A DNA stretch of 64,000 nt from contig NZ_LODW01000093.1 in assembly GCF_002914525.1 (NCBI RefSeq), positions 1 to 64,000 on the forward strand, given 5' to 3'. The first letter of the stretch is position 1. Each line of letters begins with the position of its first letter. Below are positions 37,696 to 47,457 of the stretch, piece after piece. The notes beneath the pieces are model-generated. The model did not search any database, was not told the DNA's origin, and worked only from the letters and a program-made list of their open reading frames with translations. This stretch comes from Rhizobium hidalgonense (GTDB lineage: Bacteria; Pseudomonadota; Alphaproteobacteria; Rhizobiales; Rhizobiaceae). The position numbers were made by a program, and so were the translations under genes.

Positions 37696-38595
37696 ATGCG
37701 AATGTCCACAAGTCATTGCACTGTTATATCGGCAATTGCGGCCTTTTTCCTGTCCGCAGCCGCGCTGTCTTCCGTCGGCCCGGCGCGGGCGGCCGATACG
37801 CTGCCGCCCTTCAAGGACGATCTGTTTTCGAAGCAGACCATCTTGCAGACGGGCGATGACGGCGCCTTCGAGGTCATCGACTATGACGAGATGCGCGATA
37901 TCAACGGCCGCGACCAGATCCCGCAAAAGCGGGTGCAGCAGAAATATGTGGCACTCGGCATCCGCAAGACCCAGGCCGACGAGACGCTGTCGCTCGACGG
38001 CATCGGGCTCGATGTCACCAGGGTGGGACCGGCCCAGAATGCCGCCTTCACGGTAATTTTCATCCATGGCCGCGACGGCGACCGCCGGCTGGGGGCCAAC
38101 GACTACAGTTTCGGCGGCAATTTCAACCGGCTGAAGAACCTCGTCGCCGGCAATGGCGGCGTCTATTATTCGCCGACGGTCAGGAGCTTCGACAGCAACG
38201 GCGTTGCCGCGATCGCCGGCCTCATCCGTTATGCCAGCGCCCAGTCGCCGGGCCGGCCGATCATCCTTTCATGCGCCTCGATGGGCAGCCAGGTCTGCTG
38301 GGGCATTGCGCGCGACGGCGACAGCGTCAAGCGGCTGAAGGGCATGCTTATCATGAGCGGCGTCACCGATCCCGATTTCACCAGGAGCGCCTTCTACAAG
38401 GCGAAGTTGCCGCTTTGGTTCGCCCATGGCAGCCGTGACCCGGTCTATGCCGCAAGCAACCAGCAAGCGCTGTTCGAAAGCCTGCACAAGGCCAAATATC
38501 CGACGCGCTTCACGCTGTTTCAGACTGGAAATCACGGAACGCCGATCCGGATGATCGACTGGCGCAGGGTGTTAAGCTGGATTCTCGCCGGCTGA
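37696..38595 (+). CDS. secreted alpha/beta hydrolase-like protein
   Basis: A 299-residue protein with a signal peptide (about 1-32, ending PARAA). The alpha/beta hydrolase fold is seen in VIFIHGRDGDRR (oxyanion loop), a nucleophile elbow that reads CASMGS instead of GxSxG, HGSRDPVY (acid residue) and GNHGTP (His). Substrate unknown. ATG 37696 has AGGAAA upstream; a second ATG six bases later is possible. Divergent from parE. Confidence 0.8.
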   Translation: MRMSTSHCTVISAIAAFFLSAAALSSVGPARAADTLPPFKDDLFSKQTILQTGDDGAFEVIDYDEMRDINGRDQIPQKRVQQKYVALGIRKTQADETLSLDGIGLDVTRVGPAQNAAFTVIFIHGRDGDRRLGANDYSFGGNFNRLKNLVAGNGGVYYSPTVRSFDSNGVAAIAGLIRYASAQSPGRPIILSCASMGSQVCWGIARDGDSVKRLKGMLIMSGVTDPDFTRSAFYKAKLPLWFAHGSRDPVYAASNQQALFESLHKAKYPTRFTLFQTGNHGTPIRMIDWRRVLSWILAG

Positions 38596-38732
38596 AGCGT
38601 GCCGCCCATCGTATTTCGGCAGAAATATGCGCCAGATGGCAGGGATTCCCGTTACGTCAGGGGCATGATGCTTTTCTTTGCCACAAGCTTTTGATATTGC
38701 CGCAGGCATCGACAGATTTTGGGAAGGCCGGC

Positions 38733-39503
38733 ATGAAACCTGACGTGCGACCGCTCGTGGCGGGAAATTGGAAAATGAACGGGACGCGTGCCTCCCTCGA
38801 TCAGATCAAGGCGATCGCCGAGGGCGTACGCCCGCCGCTCGCCGACAAGGTCGAGGCGCTGATCTGCCCGCCGACGACGCTGCTCTACGTTGCGACTGCG
38901 CTCTGCACCGACAGCCCGCTTTCGATCGGCGCGCAGGATTGCCATCAGAAGGCATCCGGTGCGCATACCGGCGACATCTCGGCTGAAATGATCGCCGATG
39001 CTTTCGGCACCTATGTCATCGTCGGCCATTCCGAGCGGCGCACCGACCATGCCGAAACAGATCATCTGGTGCGCGCCAAGGCGGAGGCAGCCTTTGCCGC
39101 CGAACTGACGGCGATCATCTGCATCGGCGAGACGGCTGACGAACGCCGCGCGGGGCAGGCGCTCGATGTCATCAAGCGCCAGCTTTCCGCCTCGGTTCCG
39201 GACGGCGCCACCGCCGAAAGCACCGTCATCGCCTACGAGCCGATCTGGGCGATCGGCACCGGTGTGACGCCGACATCAGGCGACGTCGAAAAGGCGCATG
39301 CCTTCATGCGCGCCGAGCTCGTGGCCCGCTTCGGCAATGAAGGCCGCAAGATGCGTCTTCTCTACGGCGGCTCGGTCAAACCGACCAATGCCGGCGAGCT
39401 GATGGGCATTGCCAATGTCGACGGCGCGCTGATCGGCGGGGCGAGCTTGAAAGCCTCCGACTTCCTCGCCATTTACCGGGCCTATGAGGCGCTGCTCGCC
39501 TGA
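38733..39503 (+). CDS. tpiA: triosephosphate isomerase
   Basis: TpiA interconverts dihydroxyacetone phosphate and glyceraldehyde 3-phosphate. The 256-residue chain shows the substrate Lys in GNWKMNG, catalytic His in VGHSERR and the catalytic Glu in AYEPIWAIGTG; phosphate-binding GGSVKP and the IGGASL segment close the barrel. GGGAAGG precedes ATG 38733. It is the first of the tpiA-secG-pyrG series. Confidence 0.97.
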   Translation: MKPDVRPLVAGNWKMNGTRASLDQIKAIAEGVRPPLADKVEALICPPTTLLYVATALCTDSPLSIGAQDCHQKASGAHTGDISAEMIADAFGTYVIVGHSERRTDHAETDHLVRAKAEAAFAAELTAIICIGETADERRAGQALDVIKRQLSASVPDGATAESTVIAYEPIWAIGTGVTPTSGDVEKAHAFMRAELVARFGNEGRKMRLLYGGSVKPTNAGELMGIANVDGALIGGASLKASDFLAIYRAYEALLA

Positions 39504-39621
39504 GGCATTGTTCATTCGCAGTTTATTCCGGGCCCAAGGGCTTGGAATAGATGAAAGCCTCATGTAAAGAGCCGCCAGAATTCTTACTTATGTCCGTCTC
39601 CAGGCGGGCAGGACTGGACCC

Positions 39622-40164
39622 ATGCAGACCGTATTGATTGTCATTCATCTCATGATCGTGCTCGCCCTCGTCGGCGTCGTGCTCATCCAGCGTTCGGAAG
39701 GCGGCGGCCTCGGCATCGGCGGCGGTTCGGGCTTCATGTCGGCCCGCGGCACGGCCAATGCGCTGACGCGCACGACCGCGATCCTTGCGACCCTGTTCTT
39801 CCTGACCTCGCTCGGCCTCGGCATTCTGACGCGTTACGAAGGCCGTCCGAGCGACATTCTCGACCGCATTCCGGCAACAGGCGGCCAGGGCAACGGCATC
39901 CTCGATTCTCTCGGCGGCGGCGTGCAAGCTCCGGCAACTCCGCCGGCGGGCAACGGTGTTCCGAGCAGCGGGGCGGCAACGCCCGCACCTCAGGCTCCCG
40001 CCGCCCAAGCTCCGGCAAGTGGGGCTCCTGCAACGACTGCTCCGGCAGCTCAGGCTCCGGCTGCCACCGCACCGGCAACCACTGCTCCGGCGACGACTGA
40101 GCCCGCAGCTCCGGCCGCGACGCCGGCACCGGCTCAGCCTTCCGGCGTCCCGACGGGACAGTAA
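39622..40164 (+). CDS. secG: preprotein translocase subunit SecG with Ala/Pro/Thr-rich tail
   Basis: SecG joins SecYE to raise export efficiency. The first 80 residues have the two membrane helices (about 3-22 and 52-72) linked by SEGGGLGIGGGSGFMSARG. The remaining 95 residues are low-complexity, built of Ala, Pro and Thr with repeated PATTAPA-like units, about doubling the length relative to E. coli SecG. Such tails are typical for rhizobia. A good terminator follows. Confidence 0.92.
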   Translation: MQTVLIVIHLMIVLALVGVVLIQRSEGGGLGIGGGSGFMSARGTANALTRTTAILATLFFLTSLGLGILTRYEGRPSDILDRIPATGGQGNGILDSLGGGVQAPATPPAGNGVPSSGAATPAPQAPAAQAPASGAPATTAPAAQAPAATAPATTAPATTEPAAPAATPAPAQPSGVPTGQ

Positions 40165-40185
40165 ACCGGGCTTCGACATAAACCG

Positions 40186-40219
40186 CCGGCAGGCCCCAGG
40201 GTCTGCCGGTTTTCTTTTG
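40186..40219 (+). terminator. secG terminator
   Basis: Seven-base-pair stem ccggcag/ctgccgg (40186-40192, 40203-40209) followed by TTTTCTTTT. Classic intrinsic terminator; it separates secG from pyrG. Confidence 0.85.
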
Positions 40220-40308
40220 TTCAGATTCCTGCGCCACGCTCCGAAAATTCCGGAAAAGAATTTTTGGGGCTGGTGGAATCGTTTTTGAGAAGGTATCCGG
40301 TGAATCCC

Positions 40309-41937
<1,629 letters not shown>

Positions 41938-41951
41938 CCCATGATGACGAT

Positions 41952-41981
41952 CCAGATCGCGCGATTTCACGCGCGATCTGG
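41952..41981. terminator. pyrG 3' stem-loop
   Basis: Perfect 12-base-pair stem ccagatcgcgcg/cgcgcgatctgg with loop ATTTCA, 14 bases after the pyrG stop codon. No T-run follows. Confidence 0.55.
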
Positions 41982-42012
41982 GAATGTGCTTGTGCCGCTC
42001 TATTTCGCCGGC

Positions 42013-42482
42013 ATGGCCAGCCAACGCAGCACGACCGTTTCACGCTTCATCGCCGCGCCACCCGAGCGCATCTACCGTGCCTTCCTGGACGCGGAGGCGG
42101 TCGCCACTTGGTTGCCGCCGGTTCCATGAAGGGCATCGTCCATGCCTTCGAGGGCAGGGAACGCGGCGCCTTCAGCATGTCGCTCGTCTATCCCGATGAC
42201 GAGGCGTCGCCGCCGGGCAAGACCTCTGACAAAGCAGACAGGTTCGAAGGCCGTTTTGTCAGGCTCGTGCCCGACGAACGCATTGTCTGGGCCACACGTT
42301 TCGATTCCGAAGATCAGAGCTTTTCCGGCGAGATGACGGTCAGCACGACATTGGCGCCTGCCGACGGCGGCACCGATGTGACGATGGTCTGCGACAACAT
42401 CCCCTCGGGCATTCGCCTTGAAGACAATGAAGAAGGCTGTCGTTTGACGCTCGACAACCTCGCCGCCTTCATCGGTGGTTGA
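42013..42482 (+). pseudogene. frameshifted SRPBCC (AHSA1-like) protein gene
   Basis: From ATG 42013 the first frame reads MASQRSTTVSRFIAAPPERIYRA...ATWLPP and then stops. The next frame continues directly with GSMKGIVHAFEGRERGAFSM and runs to 42482 with the normal END of the family (GCRLTLDNLAAFIGG). A single missing G near 42121, in CCGCCGGTTCC, would join both halves into a 157-residue AHSA1/SRPBCC ligand-binding protein. Either a real mutation or a sequencing error at a short G run. Confidence 0.75.
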
Positions 42483-42523
42483 CGCGCGGCGGCAGGGACA
42501 CGCCCCGCCGCCGAGTTCCATCT

Positions 42524-43612
42524 TCAAGCAGCGGCCGGTAGTGGGCCGATATAGACCGAGCGCGGCCGGATCAATCGGCCGTCGAGCGCCTGTTCGCGGG
42601 CATGCGCCAGCCAACCGACGGTGCGACCGATCGCAAAGACGCCGGTGAAGGCCTGACGCGGGAAGCCGAGCGTTTCCAGCAGCAGTGCGGTATAAAATTC
42701 GACATTGACGTCGAGCGGCCGGTCCGGCTTGCGAACCTTGAGGATCGCCAAGGCAGCCGCCTCCACGGCTTCGGCCAGAGCACCGCGGGCGCTGTCCACC
42801 TGTCCGGAGGCGATCAACGGCTTCAGCGCGCCTTTCAGCGCATCGGCGCGGGGATCGCGGACGCGGTAGATGCGATGACCGAAGCCCATCAGCCTTTCGC
42901 CACGGTCGAGCGCTTCGCCGAGCCATGGCCCGGCATTCTTCGCTGTTGCGATCGCGTCCAGCATGTCGAGCACGGGACCCGGCGCACCGCCATGCAGCGG
43001 TCCTTTCAGTGCGCTCAACGCCGCCAGGACCGAAGAGGTCAGACCGGCATGCGTCGAGGCGATGACGCGCGATGCGAAGGTCGAGGCGTTGAGGCCGTGG
43101 TCCGAGATCGTCACGAGGTAGGTATCGAGTGCTGCCGTCTGCTCCTTGCTCGGCAACTTTCCGGTCAACATGCGCAGGATATCGGCCGCCTGCGACAGCG
43201 AAGCGTTGGGCGCGATCGGTCTTTGGCCGCGCTGCAGCCGCAGAACCGCCGGTAGGTAGACTGCGGGCGCGGCCATGAGGCTGAGCGCCGTGTCGAAATC
43301 CTCGCCGTCGGGCAGCCGGGCAATCAGCGCCCGCATGGCATCGACCGGGGGCAGGGCGAGCACGGCGGCGTCGGCGGCTTTGATATGGCCGAACATCGCC
43401 GTTCGCGCCTTCGCCAGCCAGTCACGCAAGTCGGTTTCGCCGAAGCTTCGTTCCATCAGTCCGTCGAGCAATAAGGCGGCGACCCCTTCATAGGTGCCGC
43501 CTGCGATCAGATGATCCAGCGATACGCCGCGGATGATCAGCCGACCCGCTTCGCCGTCGACATCCGAAAGCTGCGTTTCGGCGGCAATGACATCTTCCAA
43601 GCCGTTTTTCAT
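42524..43612 (-). CDS. citrate synthase-like protein (citrate/2-methylcitrate synthase family)
   Basis: A 362-residue member of the citrate synthase superfamily, shorter than the main TCA enzyme. Conserved parts: KGPLHGGAPGPVLDML (active His), MGFGHRIYRVRDPRADAL (second His and substrate Arg) and NVEFYTALLL. The last motif normally reads N-V-D-F; here the catalytic Asp position is Glu. So condensation of an acyl-CoA with oxaloacetate is likely but its rate and substrate are uncertain. AAGGAG precedes the ATG. It is divergent from a second family member with only 84 bases between them. Confidence 0.85.
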   Translation of the reverse strand: MKNGLEDVIAAETQLSDVDGEAGRLIIRGVSLDHLIAGGTYEGVAALLLDGLMERSFGETDLRDWLAKARTAMFGHIKAADAAVLALPPVDAMRALIARLPDGEDFDTALSLMAAPAVYLPAVLRLQRGQRPIAPNASLSQAADILRMLTGKLPSKEQTAALDTYLVTISDHGLNASTFASRVIASTHAGLTSSVLAALSALKGPLHGGAPGPVLDMLDAIATAKNAGPWLGEALDRGERLMGFGHRIYRVRDPRADALKGALKPLIASGQVDSARGALAEAVEAAALAILKVRKPDRPLDVNVEFYTALLLETLGFPRQAFTGVFAIGRTVGWLAHAREQALDGRLIRPRSVYIGPLPAAA

Positions 43613-43696
43613 GTTGTTTTCTCCTTTACGGGCCAGATGATCCGACCTAGTCTCATTGACGTCAATCTTGATGCAATTGATCAATATGAGGCTCCG
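43613..43696. promoter_or_regulatory. shared 84-base divergent promoter region of the two citrate synthase-like genes
   Basis: All control signals for both genes must lie here or within the coding starts. The stretch contains attgacgtcaatcttgatgcaattgatcaat, with ttgacgtcaa as a perfect ten-base palindrome at its left and attgatcaat as another at its right. Both are good candidates for binding of the helix-turn-helix domain of the plus-strand protein. Confidence 0.5.
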
Positions 43697-44845
43697 ATGT
43701 CGTGGTTGACCGCCGAGGAGGCGCTGCGTGCGTTGAAGACCAAGCCGCAGACGCTCTACGCCAATGTCAGCCGCGGGCGCATCCGGGCGAAGGACGATCC
43801 CGCCGACCCGCGCCGCCGCCTCTACCAGTCTGCCGATGTGCAGCGACTCGCAGAACGCCATGCCGGTCGCCGCAAGACCGAAACCGTTGCCGCCGAGGCG
43901 ATCCGCTGGGGCGATCCGGTTCTGTCCTCGGCAATCTCCACCATTATCGGCGGACGGCTTTTCTATCGCGGACGGGACGCGGCCGATCTTGCCGAAGCGG
44001 CGACGCTGGAGCAGACCGCGGCACTGCTTTGGAATGGTGCGGATGTGGTGTCCTCCTCCAGCGCCGAAGCCGGGCATGCCGCTCCCTCGCTCCAGGCTGC
44101 GTTCGTGGCGCTTGCCGGGCGAGTGACATCGGATCTGCCGTCGCTCGGCCGTTCGCCGGCAGCCCTTCGCCGTGAGGCGCAAGGCGTGCTCTCCACCGTC
44201 GCCGATGCGCTGGCGCCTGGGCGTTCGGATCAGCCGCTGCATTGCAGGCTTGCGGCAAGCTGGCAGCGACCTGATGCTGCCGATTGCCTGCGTCGAGCTC
44301 TGGTGCTGCTTGCCGATCACGAACTCAACGCCTCGACCTTTGCGGCGCGGGTCGCGGCATCGGCGGGTGCGGCCCTTTCGGCCGCCGTGCTTTCCGGCAT
44401 GGCGACATTGACGGGGCCGCTGCATGGCGCCGCCTGGCAGGGCGTCGACGCCTTGATCGAGGCGGCCACCGTCCTCGGCGCGGCGCAGGCAATCCGCCGC
44501 ACGCTTGCCCAGGGCAATCGGCTGCCGGCCTTCGGCCATCCGCTCTATCCCGACGGCGATATCAGGGCCTCGGCGCTGCTTTCGCATTTTCCCCTGCCGC
44601 GGGACTTTGCCGAGCTTCGGGATACAGGGGAGGCGGTGGTCGGCGAGAAGGTCAACTTAGATTTCGCGCTTGCCGCGATGGCCGCCGCCTTCGATCTTCC
44701 GAAGGAGGCGCCGATCATCATGTTCTCGCTTGCCCGTTCCGCCGGGTGGCTGGCGCATGCGATGGAGCAGATCGACAGCGGCGACTTGATCCGGCCGCGG
44801 GCGCGCTACGCCGGACCAGCGCCCGAAACCGACACCAGGCGCTAA
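43697..44845 (+). CDS. citrate synthase-like protein with N-terminal DNA-binding helix-turn-helix domain
   Basis: A 382-residue protein. Residues about 1-55 (LTAEEALRALKTKPQTLYAN, then VSRGRIRAKDDPADPRRRLY and SADVQRLAERH) form an excisionase/MerR-like helix-turn-helix. The rest is a citrate synthase fold with GPLHGAAWQG (His), FGHPLYPDGDIRA (His, Arg) and VNLDFALAAM (Asp), so the catalytic triad is retained. GAGG lies five bases before ATG 43697. The architecture is known from other bacteria but is scarcely studied; it may be a regulator that senses CoA or oxaloacetate. It faces its paralog across 84 bases. Confidence 0.85.
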   Translation: MSWLTAEEALRALKTKPQTLYANVSRGRIRAKDDPADPRRRLYQSADVQRLAERHAGRRKTETVAAEAIRWGDPVLSSAISTIIGGRLFYRGRDAADLAEAATLEQTAALLWNGADVVSSSSAEAGHAAPSLQAAFVALAGRVTSDLPSLGRSPAALRREAQGVLSTVADALAPGRSDQPLHCRLAASWQRPDAADCLRRALVLLADHELNASTFAARVAASAGAALSAAVLSGMATLTGPLHGAAWQGVDALIEAATVLGAAQAIRRTLAQGNRLPAFGHPLYPDGDIRASALLSHFPLPRDFAELRDTGEAVVGEKVNLDFALAAMAAAFDLPKEAPIIMFSLARSAGWLAHAMEQIDSGDLIRPRARYAGPAPETDTRR

Positions 44846-44981
44846 GAAATCGCCTTGCGATTGTGGCGGTTTGCTTTTTTGCCTAGGGAAATATCCGAAT
44901 TCGGCTATCATGCCCAACATGGAAGAAGACGGTTGGCGGGCGCTTTCGAAAAAGCTGTCCGCACGGTCATGGGGGCTTTCC

Positions 44982-45500
44982 ATGAATAGGACGTTTCGCA
45001 GCCTGCTCGCCGCCGTACTTGCTGTCGGCCTCATTCCGCATGGGGCGGCCTTTGCGCAGTCTGCCGGGTGCACGATGTCGCGCGACGCCGGCGCCCGCCA
45101 AGTGTTCAGTTGTCCGGGCGGCGTCAAGGTGACGGCGGAGGCCGGCGCTTCCTTCCGCCTTGCCGACCGCAACCGTGACGGCAGTCCCGATTCGGGATCG
45201 CTGCGGCGCAAGGCCATTCTCGTCGATGTCGACAGCAGCCAGCATGCGGGTGGTTTCCAGGTGGTGACACCGCAAGCGATCGCCGCCGTGCGCGGCACGC
45301 AATGGGCGGTCGACGTCGCCGGCGGCAAGACCTCGGTGCTGGTCGTCCGAGGCAGCGTCGCGGTGCGCCGGCCGGCCGGTGAGCAAGTGGTGCTGTCGCC
45401 CGGCGAGGGTGTCGACGTCAGCGGCGGAACGGAGCCGCTCGTCGTGCGTCGCTGGCCGGCGCCACGCGTTGCCGCTCTTCTTGCCCGTCTCGGCCAATAA
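44982..45500 (+). CDS. secreted FecR-domain protein
   Basis: A 172-residue protein with a signal peptide (MNRTFRSLLAAVLAVGLIPH, cut after AFA). The mature part is a FecR domain (about 30-165), seen in VVTPQAIAAVRGTQWAVDVAGGKTSVLVVRGSVAVRRPAGEQVVLSPGEGVDV. There is no membrane segment or sigma/anti-sigma pair beside it. The next gene starts three bases after its stop and encodes a CHASE2 cyclase, so the FecR protein may deliver a periplasmic signal to the CHASE2 domain. GGGGGC lies before ATG 44982; earlier in-frame ATGs exist. Confidence 0.85.
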   Translation: MNRTFRSLLAAVLAVGLIPHGAAFAQSAGCTMSRDAGARQVFSCPGGVKVTAEAGASFRLADRNRDGSPDSGSLRRKAILVDVDSSQHAGGFQVVTPQAIAAVRGTQWAVDVAGGKTSVLVVRGSVAVRRPAGEQVVLSPGEGVDVSGGTEPLVVRRWPAPRVAALLARLGQ

Positions 45501-45503
45501 TCC

Positions 45504-47360
45504 ATGAACCATCGCCTGCAGACCGGGATCGCGCTGCTGCTCGCCGGTCTTTGGGCGACTGCGCTCGGCTATGCCAACCTCAATGGCCGAAGCGGCCTTC
45601 TCGACCGGATGGAGGCTTCGCTTGCCGATATCCGCAGCGCCATCATCGGGGCAAAGACACCGCCGCCGGTCGTGTCGATCGTCGCCATCGACGACCGCAC
45701 CGCCGCCGCGCACGGCTATCCGCTGGACCGGGCCACCCTCGCGCGGTTGGTCGGCGCCATCACCGCGTTGAAGCCCAAGGCCCTGGCGCTGGATATTCTG
45801 CTGGTCGATCCGGGGCCGGAGGAGGGCGATGCGGCGCTGGCGACCGCCCTTGCCCAGGGGCCGAGCGTGATTGCAGGGGCCGCCACCTTCGCGCAAAGCC
45901 GCCAGCAAGTCTCCGACGCGGCGAACGATCCGCTTGCCGCCATTCCCGAGGCGAGCGAGCTTCTCTTGCCGCTTCCCCGCTTTGCCGAGTCGGCCGCGGT
46001 CGGCATCGTCAATGTCGCGACCGATCAGACCGGCACACCTCGCTTCATTCCGCTGATTTCGCGGGCCGCCGACCGGCTGGATCCGGCCTTTCCGCTACGG
46101 GCCGCTTCGGTGGCGCTCGGTGTCGATCCCAGCATCGAAGCCGACGCCGTCATGCTCGGCAAGCTACGCATTCCCACCGATATCGGCCAACGGCTTCCAG
46201 TGACCTTCTATGGCGGGCACGGCAGCATCTCAACCTTCAGCGCCGCCGATGCGCTTGACGGCAAGCTGGCTGCCGATGCGGTCGTCGGCCGCATCGTCGT
46301 TATCGGCTCGACGGTCACCGGCGGCGGCGACGTCTTTCCGACGCCGTTCGATCCCGTCATGCCCGGCGTCGAGGTGATGTCGACTGCGATCACCCATCTC
46401 GTCACCGGCGACGGCATGGTGCGCGACCACAGGATCAGGCTGATCGACGCCGGCATCGCCGTCGGTCTGACACTCGTACTGGTTTGCCTGATCGCCTGGC
46501 GCCGGAGTGCGGCGGGTTATCTCATCATCGTGTTGACGCTCATCGTCTGGGCAATGCTCAATCTGTCGGCCTTTGCGCATGGCTACTGGCTGAGTGCGGC
46601 ATTGCCGATCGCCGCCGCTCTGCCGCCGGCGCTGATCCTCGGCGCGGCCGAACTCTGGTTAGACCGCGGCCGCGCCCGCCATTTCGCTGAGCAGAGCGCG
46701 CTGCTGCAGCGCATCGAGGCGCCCGGCCTCGGCGAGTGGCTGGCGCGCGATCCGAATTTCCTCGCCAAACCCGTGCGCCAGAACGCTGCCGTCATCTTCA
46801 TCGATCTCTCAGGCTTCACCGGCCTCAGCGAAACCCTCGGACCGGTCAAGGTCAGCGAAGTGCTGAGCGGCTTCTTCGAAGTGATCGACGAGGAAGCGCG
46901 CGCTCATGGCGGCGCCATCACCAGCTTCATGGGCGACGGGGCGATGATCCTGTTCGGCCTGCCGGAGCCCGCCGATGACGATGCATCCCGGGCCGCCGCC
47001 TGCGCGGTCAGCCTGTGCGAGCGCACCCGGGCTTGGCTTGGCGCCCATGCCGGCTTTGCCCAAAAGAAGATCGGCTTCAAGGTCGGCGCCCATTGCGGCC
47101 CGATCGTCGCCTCGCGGCTTGGCACCGGCGACCGGCAGCAGATCACCGCGGCTGGCGACACCATCAATGTCGGCAGCCGCCTGATGGAGGTCGCCGCCCG
47201 CCACGGTGTCGAGTTGGCGCTGAGCGCCGAAATCGTCCGCGCCGCAGGCTCGGACAGCGTGCTGCTGCAGGCCGGCCGGATGGAGGGGCCATTGGAAACG
47301 ACGTTGCGCGGCCGGGCAAGCCATATCGACGCATGGCTGTGGCGCAGCCGCACGCTTTGA
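45504..47360 (+). CDS. CHASE2-domain adenylate/guanylate cyclase-like protein
   Basis: A 618-residue inner-membrane signalling protein. Order: N-terminal membrane helix (about 6-26), periplasmic CHASE2 domain (about 35-300), three membrane segments (about 310-390), and class III cyclase domain (about 425-605). Metal-binding Asp residues are in FIDLSGFT and FMGDGAMILFG, and the transition-state N and R in DTINVGSRL. The purine-binding Lys, normally before the GD of the second motif, is replaced (ITSFMGDG). Substrate and even activity are therefore uncertain. Coupled to the FecR gene upstream. Confidence 0.88.
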   Translation: MNHRLQTGIALLLAGLWATALGYANLNGRSGLLDRMEASLADIRSAIIGAKTPPPVVSIVAIDDRTAAAHGYPLDRATLARLVGAITALKPKALALDILLVDPGPEEGDAALATALAQGPSVIAGAATFAQSRQQVSDAANDPLAAIPEASELLLPLPRFAESAAVGIVNVATDQTGTPRFIPLISRAADRLDPAFPLRAASVALGVDPSIEADAVMLGKLRIPTDIGQRLPVTFYGGHGSISTFSAADALDGKLAADAVVGRIVVIGSTVTGGGDVFPTPFDPVMPGVEVMSTAITHLVTGDGMVRDHRIRLIDAGIAVGLTLVLVCLIAWRRSAAGYLIIVLTLIVWAMLNLSAFAHGYWLSAALPIAAALPPALILGAAELWLDRGRARHFAEQSALLQRIEAPGLGEWLARDPNFLAKPVRQNAAVIFIDLSGFTGLSETLGPVKVSEVLSGFFEVIDEEARAHGGAITSFMGDGAMILFGLPEPADDDASRAAACAVSLCERTRAWLGAHAGFAQKKIGFKVGAHCGPIVASRLGTGDRQQITAAGDTINVGSRLMEVAARHGVELALSAEIVRAAGSDSVLLQAGRMEGPLETTLRGRASHIDAWLWRSRTL

Positions 47361-47457
47361 CAATCGCCGCGGGAGCGGCTAGGAACGGCGCAAATACCCG
47401 CCGGCTGGCTCCGGCCATGGCGCATTTCGCGCCTGACAGCTCCGAAAGATCGAACTC

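Noticed and set aside
40021..40150. repeats in the secG tail as a possible CRISPR-like array
   Set aside because: They are in-frame codon repeats of an Ala/Pro/Thr protein segment; no regular spacers or cas genes.
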